The notes under the pieces were generated by a model, which ran no database searches, had not been told where the DNA came from, and saw nothing but the letters and a program-made list of their open reading frames with translations. A stretch of 64,000 nucleotides of DNA from Berberis thunbergii (taxonomy: Eukaryota; Streptophyta; Magnoliopsida; Ranunculales; Berberidaceae). How positions within the stretch are numbered: the stretch's first letter is position 1; each line of letters opens with the position of its first letter. Location: the NCBI GenBank assembly GCA_003290165.1, contig QNQO01000532.1:124001-188000 (forward strand), written 5' to 3'. The position numbers were made by a program, and so were the translations under genes. Below are positions 13,401-28,400 of this stretch, in pieces.

Positions 13401-16400
13401 GTTCGTTTGGTGTTAGGCTGCATTATATTATCGACATTACGATTCTTCCGCATTCAGGTAAGGTCTTAATTCACAAGTCATATGCTTATTTTCAATATGG
13501 CCTTTTCATGTTCTTGTCAATGTTAATTTTTTTTTTAAAGTTTAATTGTTTTTAAGCATGGATGTACCTTACTAGTAATTACATGGTATTAGTTATATGG
13601 CGTTTGTTTTTAGTTTTGATAGAACTTTAATTTTGAATAAGAAGTGAACCACTTTACCGAGTGTTTTTTTTACTTCTAATCAAAACAAATGTTCTTGATA
13701 GGTTATGAATTCAGAATATTTTAGTTAGAACATTGGGGTGGGGGATGCTCGGTGCTTAGAGGGTGTTTGTTTTTTGTTCTGAATAGACTCAAAAGTCTTA
13801 ATAAGAAATGGGACACTTTAAAAAAAATGTTTATTATTAATTTTGATAAGAAGTTGAAGTTCTGATTGGAGTAAGCACAAGGGGGTGGTGCTGATCACTT
13901 AGCACTTAGTGCTTAATGAAAATTTATTCCAATAATAAGCTCACAATAAATTTGTAATGATTGCTGCTACCCCTTTCTTCTACCAACTATCCCCTCTTTT
14001 CTCCACATTCTCTTTGTCATGTGAGCAGTGCCTCCACCGTTGCCACTGCCCTCCCTGGCCTCCACTTCTCCTCGTCTTCTTATTCCTCCTTCACTGTATC
14101 TTCCTTTCCATTGAAGATTATACGAGGAATGGATAGGGATATAGGGTGATTTCTGAAAGCGGTGGAAAATGATCTCAATGGTATTTGGAAGAGAGTAAAT
14201 AGGTGAAAGGGGTTAATGTTGGTGTTTGTGGTGGGCGGTGGGCAAAAATATAAAAAAAAACTTCAAGTCGGCACCTAAAAACAAACGCCTTTTAATTTTA
14301 CAACTTCTAATCAGCAGTCCATTTAGAAGCAAAACAAACAGTTCATTCAAAAGCTCGTTCAAGTTAGAATTTAGCTTCTAAGTACTTAAAAAAAAATACC
14401 ATGTTAGTGTTGACCGCTGAGTGCTTAGTATTGATTGCTCAAATAAACAAAAGAATCCGTTAGGCTACAACACCAAAATATCTTCGGAATTTATGCTTTT
14501 GTATATCTATTAGCCCGTCTCTAAGGGCCTATCATTGGGTTTTAATGAACCATTTATAGGCTTATAACGAGAAGCGTCATTTAAAACAAATAAGTAAGAT
14601 CAAGTGTCCTATAGTTAGACAATGATTGGAGATAGTAATATTTAAGTAGCAATATCCGAAAATAAAAACTATGCCCAAAAAGGGTTTTGCAACTACATAT
14701 GTCATGTAAAACCTAAAACAATTACAGTCACAATGATGGTTTGATGATGGGGATGGGGTGGTTGCTAGAATTGCTCCTAGCACGTGGAGAGGTTGCGGCA
14801 GGTTGTTTCCCATATGCTTAGAAAGTTGTCCAAGTGAACGAGGAACATCCACTCTTCTAACACCGTGGTCTTTTCAACTCAACTGCGGAATTGTTAAAGG
14901 TGGTATCACAAGTTAGGGGTTCGATCCCCACTAGGATTGATTTCTTAGTTATTGGCTTGAACCGCCTTGGCGTTCTTCCAAGTTTCTCTCTTTGCAACAG
15001 CCTTGATCCTCTTTGCATTGAATCCCTGCTTATATGTTTCAACCATATTTTCCACTTCTTTTTCTACTTGTTTGATTTTACCTGATTCACTCTATAGTAG
15101 ATAACTATGTTCTCAGGAGCTTTGCCAAGGCTCTAAAAGCTCCGACCTTAAGCGCTGCAAGGTCATACACTAGTAAAGGTGTAAAGGGGAAAAATACCAC
15201 ACTAAAATCTCTACATTTAAAAAAAAATGCTCAACCACAACAACACCTCGCCTCGCCAAGGGTCTAGTGGTGAACCTTAGCGCCTCATCTATTGCTTCTC
15301 CCTTGATAACATAGCAAGATAATGAAATCTAACCTCTAAACAGTTACTCCAAAGAAAATAAATAGCTGAATGTAAAGAACATAGTAAATAACGATGAACA
15401 TAAATAATCTCTCAAAGGAGTTTCAATTTCTTCAAAGCTGACTACAATGGCCTCATGCCTTATTTATGACTAAACTTTGCTTTCTAGCCATTGTAGTTAA
15501 GACATCGAGGTAGAGGTGAGGTGGACGGGCCTGAAAATGCATGACACCTGAGTGAAGTGAGGCAATCTTAGCATTTTTTATAATAAATTGAAACATATCA
15601 ACATAATAGTATACATCATCATTTTGAGAAGTATCATAAGCAAATATATACTAAAATGACAACTACTTAAAATCGAAATGAAAATATAATAAAGTTGCAT
15701 AACATAGCTAAAAGATGCACTACATAAGTATCAAATAACTTGCAAATATCCACTAAAAATCAATAATCTTGAAATAATAGAAACTTGAGAGTATTGAGCA
15801 TTTCTTAGAAGAAATTGTTGGAATGGATGGTAAAAATTCACAAGTATAATCACTATCTTAAAATCATTGAATTATGCTATGAAAAATCAAGATTTTATTG
15901 ACTCATCAAAACGTGATATGTTTTCTCCAAAGAATATTTTAAAAAATGTGATAAATTTATCAAAACTTAAAAATATTTTATCTTGTTTGTTTGTTATTTG
16001 GGAATACCTGATTTGAAGGCAAGGAAGAGTTGAAGACTCTTGAGTCTCTGACGGCAGCAACAAGGTGGAGCAACAAGTAATACACTAAGAAACATAAAGC
16101 CCCATCATCGAAATGTTACTAGGTGGGGTCTTGATAAATCCATTGCACGACATCAAAGGTCTTTTAGGAATAAAGACAAAAATCATTATGATTGGCTTGT
16201 TCTTGAAAATATTTTATCTCCTAAATGTCGTAGAGAATTGAGAATTCAAATTTGTTTAAACTCGAAGAGAGTGGGCTGTAACCTCTTTTGCTGCAATTGG
16301 GCTGACTCCAACCATTTTGGGGTGAGGCGATGAGGTAGTCTGATGTGAACGCCTCATTTCATCGCACCGTATTGCCTCACTTTGAGGCGAAATTCTGTAA

Positions 16401-19400
16401 AAATATGCATTGAGGCGCGCCTAGGTGATCGCCTTGACTACACTGTTCCTAGCTAAGCACAGATAACCCTAATTTGTATTGAATCCCAAAATTCCAAATT
16501 ATAGATTTTGTAGTGGATGATAACTCCTTTTTCCACCAAATTGTAACTACACTTTTTCCCAGTTAGATTTGGTTATATATTCATGACACTTTGGTTATAT
16601 ATTCATGACATTTTGCTGATGTTATTTAGAGTGTGTTTGGTTGGATGTAATCATATTCCATGGGAATCCATGAGGGAACCCCTACATTTAAGGCTAAATG
16701 GAGATGACATTCATCATTCACCATTAGATTTTGTGATCAATGGTAGGAATGAAAGTTTCATGAATATGAGAATCACACTCCTTGTTCCCCCAAAACATGT
16801 GTCATCATTGATCACAAAATCTAATGGGACTGGTGAGTGAACCCCAAATTAGCTTATTAGATGTAGATGGAAGTGATGACAACGGGGCGGATTTGGGCAA
16901 ATCCATCCCCGCCCCACCAAGGGTTGCAGATCCGCCTCGAATAATCGTTTAATATATTTTTCAAAAACCATCTCCGCCTTGCGCAGATTGGTGGATATCC
17001 GCCCCGCCCCAATTACCCGTATAAAAAAAACCTCAAATAAAATTTTAATAAAAAAAAGGCTCATCCTCTGTACAGTACAAGCATAGAACGATAACAGTTG
17101 AGATTTTGAACCATCTGCAACATATAAAGCTCATTCAAAACCATATAAAATAACAATACCAATGAATGTTCAGTTCATAGAAAATTGAAGAAACATGGGA
17201 AAGTTTAAATAATATACCATCGTAAAAGAAAAAGGCATATACAAGTCCTGCAACTAATTCTCTTATTACCGAAATCAAAGCTTAGAAAATGAAACAATGA
17301 TATGATCTCTCTATGATCTTACTGTTTCTTTAGAGTAGAAAAATAACAAAGAAAACCCATTCTTCAGAATATCTCTCTGATAAGAGATTTTCCTTCTCTT
17401 TCATCCTTTAAAGAAGCTCCAAATTCGTTACTCTTACCCATACCTTGGAATATCTATGAATAAGGCTTGATTGAAAATCTTCAATGGGATCTCTGTGTTT
17501 GTAGTTTTTCTTTGAAATCTTTCATAGATTTTCCCAAAGAATACTTGATGTAACCATTGGATTAGCCTTTTGGGTTCTTCTCTTCTTTGGTATTTCCCCC
17601 ACCAAAACCCCAAACTGTCTATGTGAAAACTTACCTCCATCTACCCAATCTCGATCTTTTTCTCCATTGTGGGTAGAGAGAAAGGGAGGTTAGGGCACAA
17701 AAGTGAAAACCTTGGTTTGGTTGATTTTTTTTTGACAACACAAGGGGATGAGATGGTTTGACCGAGAAGAAGAAGAAGAAGAAGCGTGCAATCGTAGGGG
17801 ATAAGATGGCAGTGGCTGGTGGTTGTGGTGGAGTCGTGGAGCGGCGGTGTTATCTGTGGATGGAGAGAAGCGAACTTGAGATGGAGAGAAGAGATAACTT
17901 GACTGTGTGTTGGTGAAATTGTGAACTGAATTAAGGAAAAAAAGAAAAGACAGAGGGGAGGAAGGGTTGGTGATAGATGAGGTGACTTTTCTCTCTCTGT
18001 TGAATTTGTGGTGGAATCCAAAGCTTCACAAATCCTAAATGAGAAAAATCATGTGGGAGTCACATGGTGCTGACAGTGACAACCCGTAGTTGTTAATTTT
18101 TAATCCATTTTTTGGTAAAGTTAATTTTTAAAATATCTAAATTTGGGGCAGATCGCAGATATCTGCGGAGCGGATATGGTTAAATCCATATCCGCCCCAA
18201 AATTTTTACAGATATAATTTGGATCCCCGAAATCCGTTATGGCAAATTCAAATCCGCCCAAAACGGATTGGGTGGGGTCGATATCCGTGAAAATCTACCC
18301 CACTGCCATCCTTAGTAGGTGGTCCCCTCATGGATTCCCTTGAAATAGGATTCCATGCAACTAAACACACCTTTAGTTGATGATGTGAATATTATGATCT
18401 CACATGTTTTTATATGAGCCATATGCCATGGCTTTATTAGATTGCATGTGCTTTATGTTCTTTTATAATTCTGATATACTTATTATTATTTTTTCTGAAT
18501 CCCTATACTTGTTATGCTCTTGAAGTGTCTCTGTTTGAGCAGGTTAGGAGGAACTTTGGTCACCAAGTGGAAGCTTTCTTTGTTATTTTGACAGCTGTGC
18601 AGTTTCACATGATGTTCTACTGCACGCGTCCGCTACCTAACATATTAGCCCTGGGTTTGGGTAATTAGCTTTTACAATTTATGATTCTACTATATTTCCA
18701 TTTTTTGTTTTCTGTTTCTTCAAGTGTTCATTCTTCTTCAAAATATATATCAACACAACAGTTTGTTTTTAATTAAAAAAAGTGTAATTAGTGAAATGCC
18801 TTTTGCTACTTTGACAAAGATGTTTTACCATATAAACTATGGTCAGTTCCTCATTGGTTCTCCTACCACCATTGTGCTACAATTTTAGGCCTGCTGGTGC
18901 ATTAACACTACTTGTTATGTTTTTCATTCATAATTTGATTAATTTACTTTAAATAGTAAATAAACATGTGTTTCTAAGTGATTGTTTGATTGAAGGAAAA
19001 AAAGGGTATATAGTGAAAAAATGATAGAAGAGAAGAGAGAAATGGAGAATGAGGACATTCCACCACTTGTTTTCACTCATAGCCATGGAATTTTTTTTTC
19101 TAGAGGGGCTAAAAAATATTTCTATAGGGCGAGAAATTTTCTCTATGACTTCTCCCTCCACTATTGTTATTGCTCTTCCAGGTAGTTTTCTTTTCTCCAA
19201 TCAACACTCTTCAAATCCATTTATTTTCTTAATAGGAAAATGGTAACCGGAATAATAAAGAAAGTAAAATTGTGTCAAGATTGAAATGACACGTCTCATC
19301 TTGGAAATTCAAAGGGGCATAAAGGAAATTTCTAACCCTTTGGCGGAACCCTTTGGGGTGTTGTGTGTTGAGACTTTCAAAGGCCTGACATGAAATGGTC

Positions 19401-22400
19401 CAATGCTTTGTTGCATGAAGCACAAGCAAGGATGAACAAACACGGGCAGGTGCGTCGTGTCGGACATGGACACGATACGCCGACTCAACAATTTTACAAA
19501 AACTAGGACTCACGGACATGGTGTCATGTCATTTTTTATTAAGTCATATGAACATAAACAATAATCTAAAAAAGAAAGAATTTAAGTAAATAATCTCTTC
19601 AAAAAAAAGAATTTAAGTAAAAAAAGAACAAGAAATATGAAAGTGAATCACAAATTGTGTTGGAAAAGAAAAAAAAAAGAACATAAGAAGAAAAAAGCAT
19701 AGAGAAGGATCAGATGTAAAAAAGTGAAGAAGATGACACTCTGTCGGATGAAAAAAAACAAAGTTGTGGAGATAAGAAGCAAAAGAGAGAAGAAGAAGCA
19801 TAGATTACCTCTATGATTCATCACCCTCTTTATCTTGCATCACAATTGAAATTTTTTCACTTTAAATGGATTAACAACCTTCAAATTAGATGGTTATATG
19901 CTCCTACCTTGAAGTAAAAATAAAACAAAGTTGGTTGTCGAGTCTTAATTGTGTTCTAACCGAGTTTTGGGTGTGTCGGAGGCATGTCCGACGCATTGAC
20001 TACACTGACCATGTGTGTGACACCTGCCGACACGTTGGCATGTATTCAACGAGTGTCAGAAGCATGTCGGGTGAGTGTCAGTGTTGAACACGGGTAAGAC
20101 AAATTTTTCGAAGAGTTCGTGCTTCCTCGAGCACAAACCTCAAGGTGTTAGGTATAATATGATATTTTATGTTAAGGATAAAATTACAAATATATAAAAT
20201 AGTGAAAATTTCAAACTAGGGCTTCCAGTATCACGTTCAAGCATCAAATCCAATAATTTATTCACATGACATTTCACTATCTAATAAAGAATTCAAATTG
20301 ATTTATAAATAATTTAAATATATGCAACCTATGTTGTCCAAGGCAGTAGGGGGCGCCCAGCTAGCTTAGGCGACCAAGGTGCAAGACACTTTATATATAT
20401 ATATATATATTTAATGGTTTATAGTTCATAAAGTTGTCTTTTTTTTGTTGGATTTGGGGGAGAAAATTCAATGTTGTCCCTAGCCCATTTTTTTAAACTA
20501 AAATCTCATGTTGGGTCATTGAGCCATTTTTAATCCAACTCTTTCCTCATTATCTCCTCTTTTTTTTTTTTTTCTAGGGACTTGTTTCTCTTATAAAATA
20601 TATAGGAATATTTTGTCAAACATGGCTGAACCATACAATATTAGCCATGAGTCTTGAAAAAAATTCAATTGTTGTCTAAGGCGGTAGCCTAGTCGACTGC
20701 CCGAAAGAGCACAAAAATTTCTTGCCTTGCAAAAAGGAGGCAATACTTTGCCCGAACGCCTGCCTAGTGCACCTAGGCATCGCTCGAGACAACATAGTAT
20801 GCAACATGCCATACAATTTTGTAAAGCTCATGTTTAGGTGAGAAACACGTGCCTCGTAAAATATTAATATTATATTTTTAAACATTAAATTCTAAGAAAA
20901 CGAAAAACAAAGTAAAGGAACAGAAACTCATGCTCATGTACGAAACTCACCCCCATAGTTACCGAATTCCCTTATAACCCACGTTTTGGGAACTTTGACC
21001 CACAATATGGTGCGTCCCCGCACCAATTCACCAAAAGTGGTGTATATTGGACTTATATTGCTTAATAGTAAAGTTATATAATATTTTGAACATATAACAA
21101 CAAAATATTGTTAAAATCAATTGTCCATTCAAATTTGTTCCAATCATGCTTTAAAAAGTATAAGGGTGACGCTAAATTGTTAAACCCTAAAAAGTATAAG
21201 AAATGGGATATAAATGCAGATCATACTTATAAAGATGATTCCATTGTGAGATGAGAAAATTTGTGATGGAAATACCTAGGTGGTGATTGTGATGATATGT
21301 TAGGTGATGTTGCAAAGAAAGATGATGCACCACTTCACATTCACATGTTTCCTTGCCACTTCTAGTTCCCAACAAACTTCTAGTAAGCCAATTTTTCGTT
21401 CCGTGACGCTGCAACAAACTAGCATATCACAATTGCAAGGGGAAATGAGTTCAATTAGCTACTTGATTTCTTCTATATTATTGTATTTATTTTAGTTTTT
21501 GATGAAAATATATTCTAGAATTATTTTGATCAACACAATATATATTTATTTATTGTTGTGCAATTTATGGATGTTTTAATGCACAATTACATACTTATAT
21601 ATGATTGCATATATTACTAACCATGACGCAAATAAGACTTTCAACTCGATCTACAAAACTACCCCGTCATACTGCGTACCACTAAAATAAAGTACCTTGT
21701 ACCCATGTCAGTACTATGTACATTAGCGCAATCTAGTCCAAATAAAATCAGACATTAATTAATCATACAATTTGATTTCCAAATCATGATTCACGATGAC
21801 CTTGAATTGTGCAATATGATATGCTAGACTAATGATTTTTCAAAGCTTTTAAGCCTGGTTTTATTATTGTTTATTTGGATATTTATTAATCTTAAACATT
21901 AAACGTAGACTGTTTGAGTAACACATTAAGTCGTATGCCGTTATTCCAAGTCATACTGATGGATTTAGCGGAAGCTTACAAACCAAAACCAAAACATAAT
22001 CGAAACAAACTATCACAACTTGAATGAATTCTCAAAATTCAAACTAAACTGATTATGACTTCTAATTATGCCTATTTAAATAAAAGAAAACCTAAACTTA
22101 ATTTCTAGTTAGGCCTTAACACGGATCGACCCATGTATTAATTAAATAATACAATAAATTAAAATACCCATATTAACATCATTACCCCCTACTTCGAAAA
22201 CCTCAACCTCGGGCTTTGAGGATGACATTTCCGAAAAGTGTATGGAAAATACTCAACCTTGAATTTTCCCTTAGTAATTACTCGTACCACGAATTGTCAA
22301 ACTAAAATTTGGCCACCAAACATAGGGTCCAACATAAATCACTCGTACCACGGAATATCAAACTAAAATTTGGCCACCAAACACAGGGTCCAACATAAAT

Positions 22401-25400
22401 CCTCGATTCAAAGGAAACCCGCTTCATGATTTGAATATTTTTTCATGCAACCTTTGCCTCGAATTAAGCTTCAAACTTGTCCCAAATTGGATCATGAATT
22501 TCGTCATGCGGTGGTATATGTTCTAACATTTGGTGGTGAATAATCTCAAACTTAGAATCCGTGATATTGCAATTTGCAAATCTCAATTCTTGAATAAAAA
22601 ATTAGAAAATTAGGGTTGTCATCCTTGTTCGTGACAACCACCTTGTTCTTTCGAACTTCTTCGATTTTCAGATTTTTCTTTCACGTTAAAACATGCAAAA
22701 ACTTCGTGATGTGTTTGGTCTTCACAATGCAATGTCTTGCGGATAACCGTATACCCTTCGTACACTTCAAACACGAGTAGTTTTTCTAATCAACATTGAC
22801 TTTTTGCGACATCTTTTTTCAAGATTTTACTGTTCTAATACCAAATTGATGGGTTCACCTGGAACTTATAAATCAAAACATAATCGAAACTTGATAAACA
22901 AAGTTTCACAACTTGAATAAATTCTCAAAACTCAAAACTAAACTGTATGCCTATTTGAATAAAAGAAAACCTAAACCTAATTCCTATTTGAACTAGTACT
23001 CTTAGTTGGGCCTTAACAATGACCGATCAATTCTTAATTAAATAATACAATAAATAAAAATATTCATATTACATCACATACTCAATTTGTGAGTCTACTC
23101 CTTTTGTATTGCTTGGTTCATCTTGCTAAAGGAACACTCTTAACACCATGGAAGCTCTTCTTGGAGTTAGGTATTTTGTCCTGTGAAAAATTTAGAATGT
23201 TTGATGTCATTTTGACAATGAAATTTGAAGTATTATAGTTGAGTGAGCATGCGTAATTTAATTTTTGAAATAAAATATTTTATTATTTGCATGGAAATAC
23301 ATAAAGACATCTATTTACTGTGTTGATATTTTCTACGTTACATTGGAAGGTCTTAAAAGTCTTACGATTTACGATATCATTTACGATACGATTCGAAAGA
23401 CTCCCTTGCCAATTTGGGTACTAATTTACGATTCAATTGCCTTGCTTGAGTGACCACATTTCTGATAACTATGGGCAGGAACCAGTGCGTGTACTCATGT
23501 AGTTTGTCCATTGGTCGTCTTGACCAACGTGTTGGGGGAGTTTTAAATGCATTTGGCCTTGAAGCGCCATGCACCCCTACATTTTTAACCTTTTCGCAAG
23601 TAAACATTGCCTTAAAACACAAGCTTCTTATGCTTTAAAACATTGGTATGCTGTATTGTCTGCAAACTGGTGAAATCTCGTATCATGTGTAAAAGCTTCT
23701 ATTTCAGTATTGTCTTAAGGTGCTGCAACTAACATTCACTTTTCTGCTTGCAGTAAATTTAGCATATGGGTGTTGGTTGAAAGGAAGTTATCCCGAAACA
23801 TTAAAATGCTTGGTATGCATCGCTTAACTGTCAAGATTAAAGGTTCAATATTTGACAATTTCACTAGACAAAGATTCCACTGATTATTATTTACCTAGGA
23901 AACTAAAAGTCCCTGCAAGAGAGCGAACTATACTGAACAAAAATTCCGTTGATTACTTTTTCCAATAAGGGCCCAGCTGTTATTTGTGTTTTTCTGAAAG
24001 CCTCCTTCACAATCCTCATGATCTGAATACTGCATCTAGCTATTTACTTATCTCATTTTAGATTTTTAAATTTTTTCTTTTTTCTTTAGGGGTGTGGGGA
24101 GGAGGGAAGGGATGAAATGTCTTCCCTTCTACCGAATATAGAAAAAAAAATGAAGTTCTAAAATATAATCTTTGGTTTTCATGATTTAAGGAGTCTGAAA
24201 TTTGTTCATACTACTCTGCTCAGGCAAGACAACAAACAATATATACTGAGAATAACTCGTGCAACTGAGACTTGCAAAGCAAAATGGAAATGATTTACAT
24301 TAAGGTTGTGTTTGGTTGCATGGAATTCAATTCCATGGAATCCATGTGGGGACCACTTTTGTTTAAGGAAAATTTGATTAAAATGTAGTGGACCACTTAT
24401 TATGAAGTCTAGATTGTGGTCAAAGGTGGAGGAATTGGGATTTTCATGTTTCATTTGAGGATTGGGTTCAGTTCTGCGTCAGCTTTCGTCGCTCCTCGGT
24501 TAGAGGAAAGTAGGTTGTGAGAAAACTTTATGTGGGAGCCATTGCATCTCTTTGGAAGGAACTCAATTGGTGTATATTTGAAGGAAAAATGTCTTGTAAC
24601 CAGCTGTTGTCAGAGGTGAAAGGTCTGGTTTGGAGCTGGGCTGTGAACTGGAGTATTTGCAAGGAAGAAGATAGAATCAGAGACATTATCCGTGGCATCA
24701 GATGTAGTCTTAGGCTGGGGGTATTATCTGTCTCCTGTTCGGGTGTTTTTCTCTTTACGTCCATTCTGTTTTATTTTGTTTCCCTTATGTCTTTCCTCAG
24801 CCTTGGGAGGCTCTCATTCACAAGGTCTGAGTTTGCAATGAAATATATGGTGTTTTTTCTGATTAAAAGAACAGGAAAAAAACACCCTTTATCTATTTCC
24901 TCCTTTCCCCTACGAATACTTTTGCTCTTATTGCTTTCTGCTAAATTCACACCGCTAGTCTGACTTTCTCAGTTACTAGCTGGTGTACTGTTTATCTCCC
25001 TGTTTTGATTTCGATATATCCTTGCAATTTTATTGATAAAATAACAAACAAAATAATCATCACTACATTACCCCTGAGAGTAAGAGACTATTAGCTAGCA
25101 TTTTAAGTTATTCCGTATCTGCCTTATGCATCTTCACAAAGGTTCTTTACTCCAGCTAAGTCTTGTAAGAGTTCTTGTGCGTATATGGAGACCTTTGGGA
25201 GGGCTTCAATTATTTTTTCTTTGGTCAGTGAGAGGACTCTAATTCCCGTGCAAAAGTTCCAAATCTTAGATGAATAGCAAGAAAAAATGTCTTGTATGGA
25301 AATGACCCTTTTATCTGTGCAAGTTTTAGCTTTTAAGCTTCTGATATGTCCTGTTTAAAACTTCAGATTTTCGCTACGGTTTTCTTTAGGTGTGACATGG

Positions 25401-28400
25401 TGTTACTTCTTGGACCTATTGGCCTACAACTTTTGTTGGTAAGTTGCCATTATTGTACTACTTGTATTTCCTTTGTCCTTTCAGCTAATATTACTAGTAT
25501 AGGATCATTTTATGTCTGACATATCATCAAGAGATTATCTGTTTAAAAGCATTCACTTCTCCTATACATATATTGTTGAAGATACACAAAAATTGATTTG
25601 AAAAACCTACATTTTGTTGGTTTTCTTTATAAATGGGCTTCACTGTGTTTTTTTACATTACGTATTTGGAAATTCTCATATATGTGTGAACATGTAGTAT
25701 CTGACTTCTCAATGCGACCGTCATATATACATGTCATGTCAGCACTCAGCACCATAGGGACCATATAAATATCATAATATATTCTGTCTCACGATTCTTT
25801 GTTATTCCTTTGTTCTGGTTCATGCAAGTATAAAGTGTAAGGGAAGTCCCTTAAAAAGCTGATTTGGGATGTTTGCTAATGTTACAAATTAGGATCCATG
25901 TCCATGTCGGACACTGGTACCTATCCATATACATTTAACGTAATGAAATTCTGAGACCAATTGGATAGGTAATATGGAAAGGTGACTCACATTATTTGCC
26001 TTACTCAGTGGTGACTGCTGGATTCTGAAGTAAACTGTACATAGATTCTAAAAAAATCTCCCCTTTTATCCATGAACCTAATTGTGTTTGAGACATAAAT
26101 AAATTATGTTTGTTGACAATACTTGTTAAGTTGTTGTGCATCTACCAAACACCTTATGTTTATATTATTCTAAGCTGCTTGATTGTGTCTGGCCTATTTC
26201 TAGTTTTAGTTCAAAGTTTGTGCTTTTATTTTCTCGGAATCAGTTCATTTCCTGAACCATGTTTATTATATTTCTAAGCTTAATCCAGTTCCATCCCACC
26301 TTCTCAGTATTTAGTTTCTCTATTGCAGACAAAATCAATTTCTCTATGGAAAGCAATAAAATGCTCCATTTATACAGCTCTTATCTGCATAGGTCGGTAA
26401 GCAGTTATTTTTTCCATTGTGTCCATTAATTACTCGTTTCTAACTATTTATCTAATTATTCAATTTATGGTCCTAATGTTGGATTAGTTTGCAATATCAT
26501 CCATTAAATAGTTGCCCACTTAGCATCATGTTGAATGCTTCAGGTATAACTGCATTGGTTGATACAGTAATGTGGAAGAAACTCACATGGCCTGAGTTTG
26601 AAGTTTTCTGGTTTAACTCTGTTCTGAACCGGAGTTCTGAGTGGGGTGTATCCTTCATTGAAATGTACAAATGGTTTACACTTCAGTTATCCACTTAATC
26701 ATGTTTTTGTTTAGTTTTCTTCTCGATATCATTTTAAACTTTTTATTATTTTTTATTTTTTATTTTTAGAATAAGCTGGGATCAGGACCCTACACTTGTA
26801 TAGAAGACAAAAGGAACAAGAATGTACAAGGGGAGGATGTAGCCCGCCCCCTGAAAAAACACGAGAAAAAAAAAATGCAACCAGGATTTTGAGGACTCTA
26901 TTAGTTTAGGTAGGCACCCACAGAGAGCTCCCACTAAAACTACTAAAAAGATATACTAGCTAATCTGAATCTCTTAATAGCAACAGCTAGAAGCTAATCT
27001 AAACTGGCTACTAAATTGAATTGGACACAACTGAGTCTCATATACTCTCAACTGGCCTCCATTCTATATTAGACCAGGCCTAACTTCTTTCTAATGTAAT
27101 TCACAGCATTGCCTTCAGGGATTACCTTCCAGACTGAGTCATCCATTTTCGTGCGTCCTAATGAGTTCATCCAAATATTGATCCATAGGGGAGGGAATAT
27201 ATTGAGACCATACTATCTTCCGATTGAAGTTAGTTTGTCAGCAGCCCTATTACATTCCCTCTATATATGGTTGATGGAAAAGCCATTCCATTGCTCCAAT
27301 TGTCTCTTAATTTTCTTCAAAACCAGATTCTGCCTCCATGGTATCCGCCACAGTTGTCTTAAAAGATACACAAATTGCTTGTTATCCACCACTATCTCAA
27401 TTTTATTGAACATCATTTGACTTCCGATGTTAAATCCTTTATGAACTGCTAGGATCTCAAGAGTGGGAATGTCAGTTTTAGGCCCAGTACCTGTGAAAGT
27501 AATTAAAGCATTGTCTTCTTCATCTCTGAGCAACCTTCTTATTACACTTTTGGTATCCCTTGAAGCCCCATCAGTAACCTGGTGAAGGGTGTTCCCACCA
27601 GCAATAGGTGATTTAAGATTGAATTAGGGTGAAGGCCCCATTGGCTGCATAATTTTCTGTTTTATGTTGTGCTCTTGATCTTAGAAACATTGTCATAAAG
27701 AAGCTCCCTAGTCTTTCTTTTCCAATTTAACATTATTTGTTCTTTTGTTACATTGATTTCTTTCTTTCCAAATGAGAAAAATACAATATTTAGAAGTTGT
27801 ACTTATGGTGCATCTTTGGAAAGAAATCCCCATAAGCTATGTTTGATTGCAAAGAAAAAATTCCCAAGAAAATCTTCTTTGCCTTGAGAAAATTTTGGAC
27901 AAAATATTCTCTAGAAAATAAAAATCTCACTTTTGCTTGCGCATGAACAAATTTTCTTTCGGAGAAGGAGATCGAGACAGAAGTCTTACCTTATTCACGC
28001 CTTAGTTGGGGATTGAATCACCCAAAGTGTCGAGAGTGCCGTTATTTTGGGGGGAAATTTCTCAGCTTTTGCCCTTTTTGCTCAGGGAAAACATTTACTC
28101 AAGGTGGTAGGAGTAAATATTTTCCCATCTTAACAGGAAAATTTTCCCACTTCAGAAATTGCAAATCAAACATATGGCAAATCGCCATGGAAAATTTTTC
28201 TTTTTTGCCTGACACAGCCTTAGGAGATGTTTAGTTACTCAATGGAATGAAAATGATAATGGTAATATGAATGGAAATGGGAACATTACTATGTCTGATC
28301 ACTCAATGGAATGGGAATGAGAATGATTTGTGTCTTTACCGTTATGCCCTCAATTATTAACCATGGATTTTGGATTTATGGTGGGTAAGGAGACATGTGA

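Noticed and set aside
17641..18021. 126-codon - strand open frame in intron 6
   Set aside because: It is low-complexity (Ser/Pro/Leu/Phe-rich), lies between the inverted ends of a DNA transposon and shows no domain.
19229..19519. 96-codon - strand open frame
   Set aside because: Overlapping frames on the same stretch are equally open, there is no motif, and it lies in repeat-like DNA with GTGTCGGACA motifs.
24517..24963. 148-codon + strand open frame as an independent gene
   Set aside because: Its N-terminal half is the C-terminal tail of a LINE and the rest is 3' untranslated sequence. It has no gene context.
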